The notes below the pieces were generated by a model. The model saw only the letters and a list, made by a program, of their open reading frames with translations, was not told the DNA's origin and searched no databases. Of a DNA stretch of 64,000 bases, positions 54,462 through 62,832 are shown in pieces. The stretch comes from Pararheinheimera marina (lineage in GTDB: Bacteria > Pseudomonadota > Gammaproteobacteria > Enterobacterales > Alteromonadaceae), in assembly GCF_042654345.1 (NCBI RefSeq), contig NZ_JBHSGB010000010.1, forward strand, positions 757,038 to 821,037. The letters run 5' to 3'. Position 1 is the stretch's first letter, and each line of letters opens with the position of its first letter. The position numbers and the translations under genes were made by a program.

Positions 54462-54805
54462 CATTCAAATCGATTCGGACAATATTTATTTTTCCAATGC
54501 CGTTGCCTGTTAAGGTTTTTCTGCTAAAGTATTTTTGTTTGTTGTGCGAAACGCTACGCACAGGATGTGGGTGGTGCATTCAGAAAGCAAATATCAGCAA
54601 TTGAGCAACTGATGAGTGAATTTGTATCGAATGCACAAGCAGAGCTAGTTTATTAACTCTTTCGACGGTAACCTAACGAGGAATAATTTGTCGGGAATCG
54701 CCGATAGTATGAAAAGAAAAAATAAGGCCGACGGCTAGTTCTTTACTCCTTCATTGGCGTAGGTTGGGCTCCCTTATTGACTATCGGCATGCCAGAGGTA
54801 ATTTC
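54462..54805. other. Non-coding left end of the island and thyA leader
   Basis: 344 bp without a gene. An inverted repeat TGTGCG-N8-CGCACA lies at 54543-54562 and may be a recombinase site. A promoter candidate for the island thyA is TTGCCT (54503-54508) and TAAAGT (54525-54530) at 16 bp spacing, leaving a leader of about 270 bases. Both are guesses from pattern only. Confidence 0.45.
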
Positions 54806-55720
54806 ATGAAAACACATCAAGAACAACAATATTTGGATTTGCTTGCACTGTTACTGAAAACTGGAAGCGAAAGAGTTGACAGGACTGGCGTTGGTACCAA
54901 AGCTATATTTGGTCATCACATGCGCTTCGATTTGGCTGAGGGATTTCCTGTTTTCACTACAAAAAAAGTTTATTGGAAAATAGCATTCAAAGAGATGCTT
55001 TGGATGTTGAGTGGTGGGCACAACATCAAAGAGTTGGTCGAGCAGAATGTTCACATCTGGAGTGATTGGCCATATAAAAAATTTATCGATGCTCAACCTG
55101 CCGGAAGTGCTGATAAATCCTTGTCAATGAAAGAGTTCGAGCAGAGGATTTTAGCTGATGACGCTTTTGCTCAAAAATGGGGTGATTTAGGGCCAGTTTA
55201 TGGTAAGCAATGGCGTCGCTGGAAAACGGATGACGGGAGAGAAATCGACCAAGTTGCCCAGGTGATAGATTTGTTGAAGAACAATCCATCGTCTCGCAGA
55301 ATCTTATTTGATGGCTGGAATGTCGCCGAACTCGAACAGATGGCTCTTCCTCCATGCCATAAACATTATCAGTTTTACGTTGATCCTAACACTAACAAGC
55401 TTTCTGGTGGAATGGTGCAACGATCGTGTGATTCTTATCTTGGGCTCGCTTTTAACATCGCTAATTTGGCCTTTTTAACAACCATATTAGCTGAACAGAC
55501 TGGGTATGATGTTGGTGAGATTGTCTGGTTTGGTATGGACGTCCACTTATATTTAAATCATATCGACCAAGCAAAATTGCAATTAACAAGAGAGCCACGA
55601 CCTTTCCCTCGGCTAGTAATTAAGCGAAAACCAGCCTCTCTTTTTGAATACAAAATTGATGATTTTGAGTTGGATGGTTACGACCCACACCCTGCGATCC
55701 CAGCACCGGTCGCTGTTTGA
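54806..55720 (+). CDS. thyA: Island-encoded complete thymidylate synthase
   Basis: 304 residues from ATG 54806 (AGAGG upstream). All ThyA landmarks are present: SSRRILFDGWN, catalytic C184 in PPCHKH, QRSCDSYLGL, and the GMDVHLYLNH segment. Compared with the host fragment it has an insertion of about 30 residues between IWSDW and GDLGPVYGKQW, as in the long Lactobacillus-type and some phage enzymes, so it is not a simple duplicate. It makes dTMP from dUMP and methylene-THF and should replace the host function destroyed by the insertion. The first recombinase gene begins 16 bp after it, so both are probably cotranscribed. Confidence 0.95.
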   Translation: MKTHQEQQYLDLLALLLKTGSERVDRTGVGTKAIFGHHMRFDLAEGFPVFTTKKVYWKIAFKEMLWMLSGGHNIKELVEQNVHIWSDWPYKKFIDAQPAGSADKSLSMKEFEQRILADDAFAQKWGDLGPVYGKQWRRWKTDDGREIDQVAQVIDLLKNNPSSRRILFDGWNVAELEQMALPPCHKHYQFYVDPNTNKLSGGMVQRSCDSYLGLAFNIANLAFLTTILAEQTGYDVGEIVWFGMDVHLYLNHIDQAKLQLTREPRPFPRLVIKRKPASLFEYKIDDFELDGYDPHPAIPAPVAV

Positions 55721-55736
55721 TTTTCAGAGGTGAGAA

Positions 55737-58673
55737 ATGTCGGGACTTGGTGAGTACAACACTCCAGCGAAGCTTCGTGCTTTGCTTCAGACGTTGTTTG
55801 AGAACAACCAACTCCCGACACACCGAGGAAAAATCGCTCGCTCCTTGATGGAAAAAACCTACGGATTTCAACACGCTTCGCTTTCCAATTATTATCAACT
55901 CCCGAAATACCAATGGTGCAAGCAAGTTTTAGACGATTTCGAGCAAGAGACCATAATACTCAATGGCGGCTCTCTTACTCAGATTCATCATGCTTACGGG
56001 ACACCTGAAAAGTTTAAAGCCCTCCTAAACCACCTAAAGAATAACTTTGATGAACTGCCTGTTTCCAAAAGTGCAAAGAGACCAGGAAGCATATCCCGAC
56101 GGGCATTTGAGAAAAAGTTTAATTTCCCTGCAGGGTCCATGTCTGGAAGGATGAGATCTTGGCATTGGGCATGCGAACTGTTCGAACAGTTCGAAATTGA
56201 ATTATACGAGGAAGGAAATACTGGCACTGTCTGGGAAAGAAAGGTTCCAGAAATTCGGAATTTTCTGGAAGCATTAACGAAAGCCAATAGACTACCTATT
56301 AATGGACTTGGAAAATTAAATAAAAAAGCAGTGTTGACGGCTTTTGGTTTAGGGGAGGGGGAGAGCACAAGTGTTGTAGAGAAGCGTTCTCCAAAGCTGA
56401 GATCACTTCTTGAAGAGTATGATCTGGTCGTTAAATCCAACGGATACTCGCAATTTTCAGCTGACCGTTATCTTGACAAGTTGAAGCACATTTTAGCTAC
56501 GAATGAGTTAGTACTTGATTCAAGTCATCGAATAATCAGCTTGAATTGGTTGGCGAAATTGTTAGGTGTAACTGTCGCAAAGATCAGAAACAGTCCCAAT
56601 TTAATGGGACTGATTAACGAAAGAACCAAAATTCTGCATGAAAGTCAAAGCCGGGGCCGTACAAAAAAGTCGTTTACAGTGTATGGTGCAGAGCATATCA
56701 ATGTCGGTGCGATGCCATATTCAGACAAACATGCAAGAGTTTATTCATTCAACTCACTGACAAAATTGTATAGTCTCGAATTTGCAGAAAAAGTAGCAAC
56801 TTGTTTTATCGCTATAACCAATAACGATGTTGTTGGCACCGCAAAAAACAAATATCTACGTTTATTGGATTTCTTTGAATGGCTTGCGGACTCGCGGAAT
56901 TACGACAGGTCAATCGCATCTTCATTACGTGATAACACAAAAATTAACGATGCAGAGTTTGGCCGAGCATGCATGGCTTACAGGGCTTATCTTACTCACC
57001 CAAACTCCATCAATACAAATTTAAATTTGTATGTCATCACTCAGTTGGGCGAAGCCCGAATCATTCCCAAATTCAAATTTTTAACGCATGCAAGGAAACA
57101 TCAGGATAAAGGTCACCGTAAGTCGATCCTTGAAGCGTCCATTAATAAAGACGAGCAGTCTCGGTTAGAAAATATCCTGATGGATGCGGCAAAGTATAGA
57201 GGGATAGAGATCAGTAATGGAAAAGACACGAGAGACTTTTTAGAAACACTGTTGTTTGAAAAGTTACGAAATCCGAATTTATCTGATGATTTTGTTGAGT
57301 CTATGTTAGAAATAACGAATATTCGACTGTCAGAGATACGTATTCAAGCAAGCAAAACATTCAGGGAATGGTCTATTTTGTACGAACGTGGGAAAGAGCT
57401 GCTTAAGTTGGCAACTGTCAACTGTGAGGAGTTCCGTTCGAAAATGGATGATCGGGCATCTATTTCAAGCTTTCAATGGACAAAATATATTGCAGAAGTT
57501 TTCCCCAACCATGAGCCAGAGCTGCTGCTGGCAAACTTATTATCGGTAATCAGTAATTTGTACCAGGGCTGCCCTCCAACTTCCACTACAAGCAACATGC
57601 AGATGTGGAACAAAAAGTATCAATTGGTTGGAGGGCTGGAAAACGTCGCGTCACATTTGGTACCAACCCGAAAGGCGCTCAGCGCTGCACTAATACTATA
57701 TTTATGCGAAAGCGGTGCCAACGTTGCTGTAGCTACAACATTAGCGCCGGACTGCGTGCGAAACTCATCTGTTCCGCTCCATAAAAAGATTGTAGGTCGA
57801 AAGGACAGAGCAAATGGCAAGGTGATCTATGATGATTTACCTCTACGTGCTGACGGTGAAGATTATGTCAGCGCTGTTCAGGCTCTAGAAGGCATTTGTG
57901 CTGCCCAGCGGTCCGCTGGTAATGATGTGTTGAAATATTATATGCAGGGCGCGATCCATCCCCTTGTCGAGTATGCTTTTCGCGCGGATTTTAAAGCGAT
58001 TTGCTCTCAATCAGATTATTTAAAGCAATTTCAGCTCGTTCCGTCGATGCTGAGGCCTACAGTCTTGCTGAATATTCAATTGAAAGACCCTGCTAATCTT
58101 GGCATCGCTCAACTAATTGCCCAACATGAGTCAGCCAGTACCACGCAAGGCTACACCAATAAACTGCCGCATAGGGTTCAGATGGAGCGAGACATTCTCG
58201 AATTCCAGAAGACATTACAGATCGCAATGATTTCCGGGGACGAAAATGCCCCAGTAAAATTGGGAATTGAACCTATTACCTGGAATGAGCACAGAGCGAA
58301 AATGCAAAAAACAGGGTGGGGAGTGTTTTGTAAAGATCGCGAAATCATCGACGTTAAAGGGCAATCTGTGCAGTGCACGGAAGTAGAAAATTGCGTGAAA
58401 TGCAAACATGATAGAATGTTGGTTTCTGCTGATCCTGAATCCATTTCCGAGATGATGATCTGGAAAACTGCGTTAGAAAGACATGAAGAACGTATGTCTA
58501 CGACCAACATGGAACGATGGACAAACATTTGGGTTCCCTGGCAAGCATTCTTTTATGTCGTTCTAGAAGAGAAGATGACCCGGGGCGTATTGAGTTCGAT
58601 TAAAAGGAAGGCAGAAGAAATTGTAAAAAACAAGATCGCCGATTCACGTTTTGTCATGCCGGAGCCATGGTAA
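55737..58673 (+). CDS. Large degenerate tyrosine-recombinase-like mobility protein
   Basis: 978 residues, AGAGGTGAG ribosome site. The N-terminal 235 residues contain three imperfect repeats of about 75-80 residues (around 8-70, 88-155 and 168-235) with a pattern like (T/V)PxK(L/F)(R/K)xLL ... LP ... helix-turn-helix-like end, probably DNA-binding. Residues about 360-820 resemble a tyrosine recombinase: R773, H797 and Y806 (in QHESASTTQGYTNK) stand where the second Arg, the His and the nucleophile are expected. The first catalytic Arg position appears to be N662 and the HxxR His is Ser, so activity is doubtful. A Cys cluster (QCTEVENCVKC) follows. The next gene overlaps its stop. Function is inferred; I do not recognise a named family with certainty. 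Confidence 0.75.
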   Translation: MSGLGEYNTPAKLRALLQTLFENNQLPTHRGKIARSLMEKTYGFQHASLSNYYQLPKYQWCKQVLDDFEQETIILNGGSLTQIHHAYGTPEKFKALLNHLKNNFDELPVSKSAKRPGSISRRAFEKKFNFPAGSMSGRMRSWHWACELFEQFEIELYEEGNTGTVWERKVPEIRNFLEALTKANRLPINGLGKLNKKAVLTAFGLGEGESTSVVEKRSPKLRSLLEEYDLVVKSNGYSQFSADRYLDKLKHILATNELVLDSSHRIISLNWLAKLLGVTVAKIRNSPNLMGLINERTKILHESQSRGRTKKSFTVYGAEHINVGAMPYSDKHARVYSFNSLTKLYSLEFAEKVATCFIAITNNDVVGTAKNKYLRLLDFFEWLADSRNYDRSIASSLRDNTKINDAEFGRACMAYRAYLTHPNSINTNLNLYVITQLGEARIIPKFKFLTHARKHQDKGHRKSILEASINKDEQSRLENILMDAAKYRGIEISNGKDTRDFLETLLFEKLRNPNLSDDFVESMLEITNIRLSEIRIQASKTFREWSILYERGKELLKLATVNCEEFRSKMDDRASISSFQWTKYIAEVFPNHEPELLLANLLSVISNLYQGCPPTSTTSNMQMWNKKYQLVGGLENVASHLVPTRKALSAALILYLCESGANVAVATTLAPDCVRNSSVPLHKKIVGRKDRANGKVIYDDLPLRADGEDYVSAVQALEGICAAQRSAGNDVLKYYMQGAIHPLVEYAFRADFKAICSQSDYLKQFQLVPSMLRPTVLLNIQLKDPANLGIAQLIAQHESASTTQGYTNKLPHRVQMERDILEFQKTLQIAMISGDENAPVKLGIEPITWNEHRAKMQKTGWGVFCKDREIIDVKGQSVQCTEVENCVKCKHDRMLVSADPESISEMMIWKTALERHEERMSTTNMERWTNIWVPWQAFFYVVLEEKMTRGVLSSIKRKAEEIVKNKIADSRFVMPEPW

Positions 58674-60763
58674 TGAATAAGATAGCACTTGTTGATATTT
58701 TTCAGTCAGACAACACAAAAGAATTATTTCAATTTAATAAAGATAATTGGCCGTGGCTGAGCAATATTGCTATTTCTGATTGTGCGATAGAGATCACTGA
58801 TACAACGGGAGAATTGATTAGTTCTACTGTTGTTAACTTAGATATCGAACTCCTCAATGGTAGCCGTCTCACTGACCATAAAAACAAGGAATTCTTCAAC
58901 TTAGTCATCGAGTATGTTGAACTTTACCGGTTACATAACCCTAGCGTCAAAGCTCACGTGCATGCACATCGTATTACCTCCCTATTGGGATTCATTTGCT
59001 GGCTTGGTAAATATAATATACGAACTCTTTACAACGTTACCAGAACTCACATTGATGCATTTGTTAACGACGCGGTCTATGGAACTGAATTCGCATTGGA
59101 TATCCCTTATAGGGTGTTTTGTTCAATCAAAACACAACTGGCTGAGGGAGATAAATCGCTATACCGGCAAACAAACACTTTCAGACGCTCTGTTATATAC
59201 AATCAAGCTTCAGTGGATAAGTTGCCTTGTAGTAGGCTTACCTACACACCAAAAATTGTCGACTGGTTTGAAAACCAACTCAAAAACCATGTTCCCGAAA
59301 TAGATTTAGAGAAAGTCCAATATCAGGAGCTTTTGGACGAGCTGGATTTAGTTCCATCGCCTATCACAGTGCAGGATCTTCATCGAAAATTAATACCACT
59401 TGACGAGATCTGGTGCTGGAAGCATTACTTTAAAAGTAAAACCTTTCGAACAGAACCTTTTATCGAAGGGGCATCCAAGGTTGCGACACGGTTTGGTTCA
59501 GTTACCCAGCGCACGAGAACAATACCACCAAAAACAGCATTTGCAATAATGAGCGAAAGCGCAAAGTGGGTCATTGACTATTCCGATGAAATTTTGAGTT
59601 TGTTAAATGAAAAAGCCGATGCTCGAACAGTTGTAGATCGTTTGTCTGCAAAAGGCCTAAAGATTGATGTTCGTGATGGCCGCAGGAAGCACTATGGGGT
59701 GGTTACGCTTGACGGTGTTGTCCGATATCTGTTTGCGGCGTGTTTTACAGTGATAGCCTCATTAACTGCGAGACGTAAAGAAGAAATTTTTGATCTTGGC
59801 TTCAAGTGTGTTGATGAAGATCGCGGGGATGGTGCTTATTGGCTAACTATTTATATCGAAAAAACAAGTCAGAGGTATGATCTATGCCCTGTTCCTGTAA
59901 TGGTTAAAAAGGCTGTTGGCGTATTGGAGAAGTTAAGTCACGAAGCGAGACTGTGCTCGCAAAGCGACTCACTCTGGCTGTACATCTCCGATGGTGAAGT
60001 AGTTAGCCTTGGAGACGGTCCCATCAGGTATAGTTTGCAAGATTTTTACTGCAAATTTGTTGATCCAGAATCAATTGAAAACTGGAGTTTGTCTTTTCAT
60101 CAATTTCGCCGCATGTTTGCGCTTCTATATTATTATCGATTTGAGGGCGCGTACATCGGCGCGCTTTCTTATCATCTGCGCCACTTCAACATTGAGATGA
60201 CAAAACGATACATCACTGATGAAAAGTTTATGAAAGAAATGAAGGAGATTGGTGAAGATTGGACTGCCAGCTTTTTACGACGAGTTATTGCAGGCGAAGA
60301 GAAAATTGGTGGTAAAGCTGGCGAGAAAATGAAGCGGAAATTGGCTGATTGGTTGGGACATTTTCGCGAAAATGTGGATGTTGTTGAACGTGAGCGCGTC
60401 GTTGAAAAGTTAATGCGTTATATGAACAGGGTTGGAACAGACTTCACTCAACAAGTATGGGGAACCATCTGCTCTTGTCCGAAAAAAACTACTCTGCGAC
60501 GATATGCCAATTGTGCAGACGGTAACGGCGAACCAAATATACAGAATGGCTCTGAGGAAATTTGTGGGGGCTGTCCATACAGTGCGTACACATCTCGTTT
60601 TGCCGACGCAATCTGTCATAAGATTGAATCTAAACAAAAAGCAGTCGATTTTTGTGGTCACGGTTCTGTACTGGGTGAAGTATCAGGGGTTCAGATTGTT
60701 GTTTTACAAGACTTGCTGAGTAAAGCTGAAAGCATCACTACTTTTGAGGTGCAGAGTGGTTAA
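58673..60763 (+). CDS. Tyrosine recombinase, TnpB-like, with Cys-rich tail
   Basis: 696 residues from ATG 58673, which shares the TAATG junction with the upstream stop and has GGAG 8 bases away; ATG 58667 is possible. The catalytic set looks complete: Arg in TARRKEEIFDL (R367/R368), HxxR in SFHQFRRMF (H476, R479), a downstream His/Arg in SYHLRHFNIEM and nucleophile Y513 in TKRYITDE. A tail of about 130 residues after it has a Cys-rich patch (ICSCPKK ... EEICGGCPYSAY), perhaps a zinc site. Size and position as second gene of a trio resemble Tn554 TnpB. It is likely the enzyme that cuts and joins the island ends. Confidence 0.85.
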   Translation: MNKIALVDIFQSDNTKELFQFNKDNWPWLSNIAISDCAIEITDTTGELISSTVVNLDIELLNGSRLTDHKNKEFFNLVIEYVELYRLHNPSVKAHVHAHRITSLLGFICWLGKYNIRTLYNVTRTHIDAFVNDAVYGTEFALDIPYRVFCSIKTQLAEGDKSLYRQTNTFRRSVIYNQASVDKLPCSRLTYTPKIVDWFENQLKNHVPEIDLEKVQYQELLDELDLVPSPITVQDLHRKLIPLDEIWCWKHYFKSKTFRTEPFIEGASKVATRFGSVTQRTRTIPPKTAFAIMSESAKWVIDYSDEILSLLNEKADARTVVDRLSAKGLKIDVRDGRRKHYGVVTLDGVVRYLFAACFTVIASLTARRKEEIFDLGFKCVDEDRGDGAYWLTIYIEKTSQRYDLCPVPVMVKKAVGVLEKLSHEARLCSQSDSLWLYISDGEVVSLGDGPIRYSLQDFYCKFVDPESIENWSLSFHQFRRMFALLYYYRFEGAYIGALSYHLRHFNIEMTKRYITDEKFMKEMKEIGEDWTASFLRRVIAGEEKIGGKAGEKMKRKLADWLGHFRENVDVVERERVVEKLMRYMNRVGTDFTQQVWGTICSCPKKTTLRRYANCADGNGEPNIQNGSEEICGGCPYSAYTSRFADAICHKIESKQKAVDFCGHGSVLGEVSGVQIVVLQDLLSKAESITTFEVQSG

Positions 60764-61337
60764 TCCTCTGAGTAATCAAGTAAAAGCGAAGAATTTGAGC
60801 GAGCAAATTGATCGTCGATTATCGCTTCTGCAAGGCAAGCTAAATGGCGACCACTCAGAGCTAGTTGTTCCAAAAAGCCTAACGAAATTACGCCTTTGGG
60901 AACATCCCGATTACGGAATAGAAAAGATCGGCAGCCCAAGCTCCTTTGTGACCTCCCATCAAGAGCACGGTCGGAAAATTGCAAAAATTGCAGAGTGCTT
61001 AAGTTTAATAAACAAACTTGCGAAGCGTCCCAAAAAGCCAAGGGAACAAAAACTAACCGAAGTTATCCGGCAAAACAACCAGCTTCATGAGTCTTTGCAG
61101 AATACTGCAAACCAATTTGTTAAGTATAAAACCGAAATTGACCGACTTAATGAAGAAAAACTTCTTTTGCAAAGCAAAGTCGAAGGACTAGTGGAACAAT
61201 TGAAGGAGAAAAGCGAGGAGTTACTGGCAGCTAGAGATGAGATGATATCTTTGCGAAAAGCCCTTGTTGTCGATGGTATCGCTGCACACTCGAACGTAAC
61301 ACAGGTCAATTTTGGTAAAGATAATAAAGAAAGATGA
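60756..61337 (+). CDS. Coiled-coil mobility accessory protein, TnpC-like
   Basis: 193 residues from GTG 60756, with GAGG six bases upstream and an 8 bp overlap with the recombinase stop. The N-terminal part is basic; residues about 100-175 form a long coiled coil (heptad Leu, Ile and Lys/Glu). The third-gene position and coiled coil recall TnpC of Tn554 or the small third protein of other recombinase trios, which influence insertion orientation or efficiency. No catalytic motif seen. Confidence 0.72.
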   Translation: MVNPLSNQVKAKNLSEQIDRRLSLLQGKLNGDHSELVVPKSLTKLRLWEHPDYGIEKIGSPSSFVTSHQEHGRKIAKIAECLSLINKLAKRPKKPREQKLTEVIRQNNQLHESLQNTANQFVKYKTEIDRLNEEKLLLQSKVEGLVEQLKEKSEELLAARDEMISLRKALVVDGIAAHSNVTQVNFGKDNKER

Positions 61338-61436
61338 CTCTAGATTGCCTACTTGTCTTGAACGAAATCTGAAAGATTTACTGGTTTATTGCATTTATTT
61401 AACTTTGCGCAGGTGTTTTACAAGGCCGAGCATCCT

Positions 61437-62720
61437 ATGATTTTTTATAAAAAAACAGATGAAGATTGTCGAATCAAAGGCAAATTTAAAGAAATTGATG
61501 CAAGTGGCATCCCCGTATTTTTTGACAGTAAAGGTATTATTGAAGAGGTAAGTCACTATTTAATTTATAAATCTCTTAAAGATACCGGCGCCACTAGTTC
61601 GGTTAAAACATATGCAGATCAACTCCAGACTTTCCTAAGGTTTCTTGACGAAAATGGGAAGAGAATAACATGGAGAGATGTAACAGATAGGCATTTGGTT
61701 GAGTTCAGTAATATCAAAACAGGTGAAGGCAAAAAAGCTGCTTATGTGGCAGGAGTTTTACAAACTGTTTTTTCATTTTATGTTTGGGCTGAGCAAAATC
61801 AGTATATTCGTCAGCATGTCGCAATTCATGGGGACGAAAGGAGCTATGCAATTTCTGCAAAGCGATCAAAAAATGGATGGTCATGGCCGTATCTACCGGA
61901 AGGTCATTCTAAATCACGGCCTACGCCAACCAATGAAGATTTAGAGCGACTGCATGCAACTACTATTGAAGAGTCAGAAGCTGTTGGCGTACGTGATTCT
62001 CTTATATTCACAATATATGAACGATCTGCACGCAGAATGGAAGCACTGCAGATTAAAGTATCAGATGTGCCAGATTGGGATGAAATTGAGAGATATCAGA
62101 GAGAAAATAAAATATTCCATGTTGAGGTCTTGGGTAAGCGAAAAAGGTTTAGGGATCTCGACTTCCTTCCTGAAACGATGGAGTTGATTCGAGGTTATAT
62201 AGAGACAGAACGACTTGCTGCAATAAAAGCTGCCAAAAAGAGAGACCGTTTTTATAAGGAGCCCTCAGACCTATTCGTCGGTGCGACAACGGGTAGGCCA
62301 CTGAATAAGGAGTACATCTCTCGCCGCCTATCTGGATTGATGAAAAAAGCCGATGTAGATGGAACAGGACACCGAGTTAGAGCAAAGGGATTAACTGATA
62401 TAGTCGCTGCATTTGACGGGTATGATGACAGAGGGCAGCCAAAATCCGCACAAGACGTGCTGATAAGAGCTGCTGAAAAGGCAGGTCATTCAAATATCGA
62501 ATCGTTGAGACCTTATCTGGCACTTTCGAGAAGCGAGGGGATTGCTGCGAAATTGCACAATTTTGAATTGCTCAGGTCTCTAGAAATAAAAATACAAATG
62601 CGGAAGAAAAAACTGGCAGAAATGGATAAATCACACGTTTTGTTCGAGACTTTAAGCAAAGATGTCGATTTTGAGAATGAACTCTTTAAGTTCTTACAGG
62701 CTTACAAAGATAAAAGGTAG
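61437..62720 (+). CDS. Site-specific tyrosine recombinase (integrase)
   Basis: 427 residues from ATG 61437; the frame runs back to TTG 61389. N-terminal SAM-like core-binding domain (about 60-160; TYADQLQTFLRFLDENGK) and C-terminal catalytic domain with a full set: Arg in ERSARRMEAL (R199/R200), H312-RVR315, H351 in KAGHSN and Y360 in RPYLAL. It lies 99 bp behind the trio with its own weak ribosome site, so may be separately expressed. Might act on another element boundary, on circular intermediates, or be the remnant of a second nested element. Confidence 0.88.
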   Translation: MIFYKKTDEDCRIKGKFKEIDASGIPVFFDSKGIIEEVSHYLIYKSLKDTGATSSVKTYADQLQTFLRFLDENGKRITWRDVTDRHLVEFSNIKTGEGKKAAYVAGVLQTVFSFYVWAEQNQYIRQHVAIHGDERSYAISAKRSKNGWSWPYLPEGHSKSRPTPTNEDLERLHATTIEESEAVGVRDSLIFTIYERSARRMEALQIKVSDVPDWDEIERYQRENKIFHVEVLGKRKRFRDLDFLPETMELIRGYIETERLAAIKAAKKRDRFYKEPSDLFVGATTGRPLNKEYISRRLSGLMKKADVDGTGHRVRAKGLTDIVAAFDGYDDRGQPKSAQDVLIRAAEKAGHSNIESLRPYLALSRSEGIAAKLHNFELLRSLEIKIQMRKKKLAEMDKSHVLFETLSKDVDFENELFKFLQAYKDKR

Positions 62721-62832
62721 TACTCACTTTTCTGCAATCTTTTCCTATCAGAGTTTTTTCATTGTACATGTTGTTTCGTTTTATGTATTTTTGATCGGTA
62801 CGTATTGGGCCAGCAGAAAGGAGACTCTGCAG

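Noticed and set aside
54210..54805. Group I intron in thyA, as in phage T4 td
   Set aside because: No 3' exon follows within the window, the insert carries recombinase genes and a full second thyA, and no intron core was recognised.
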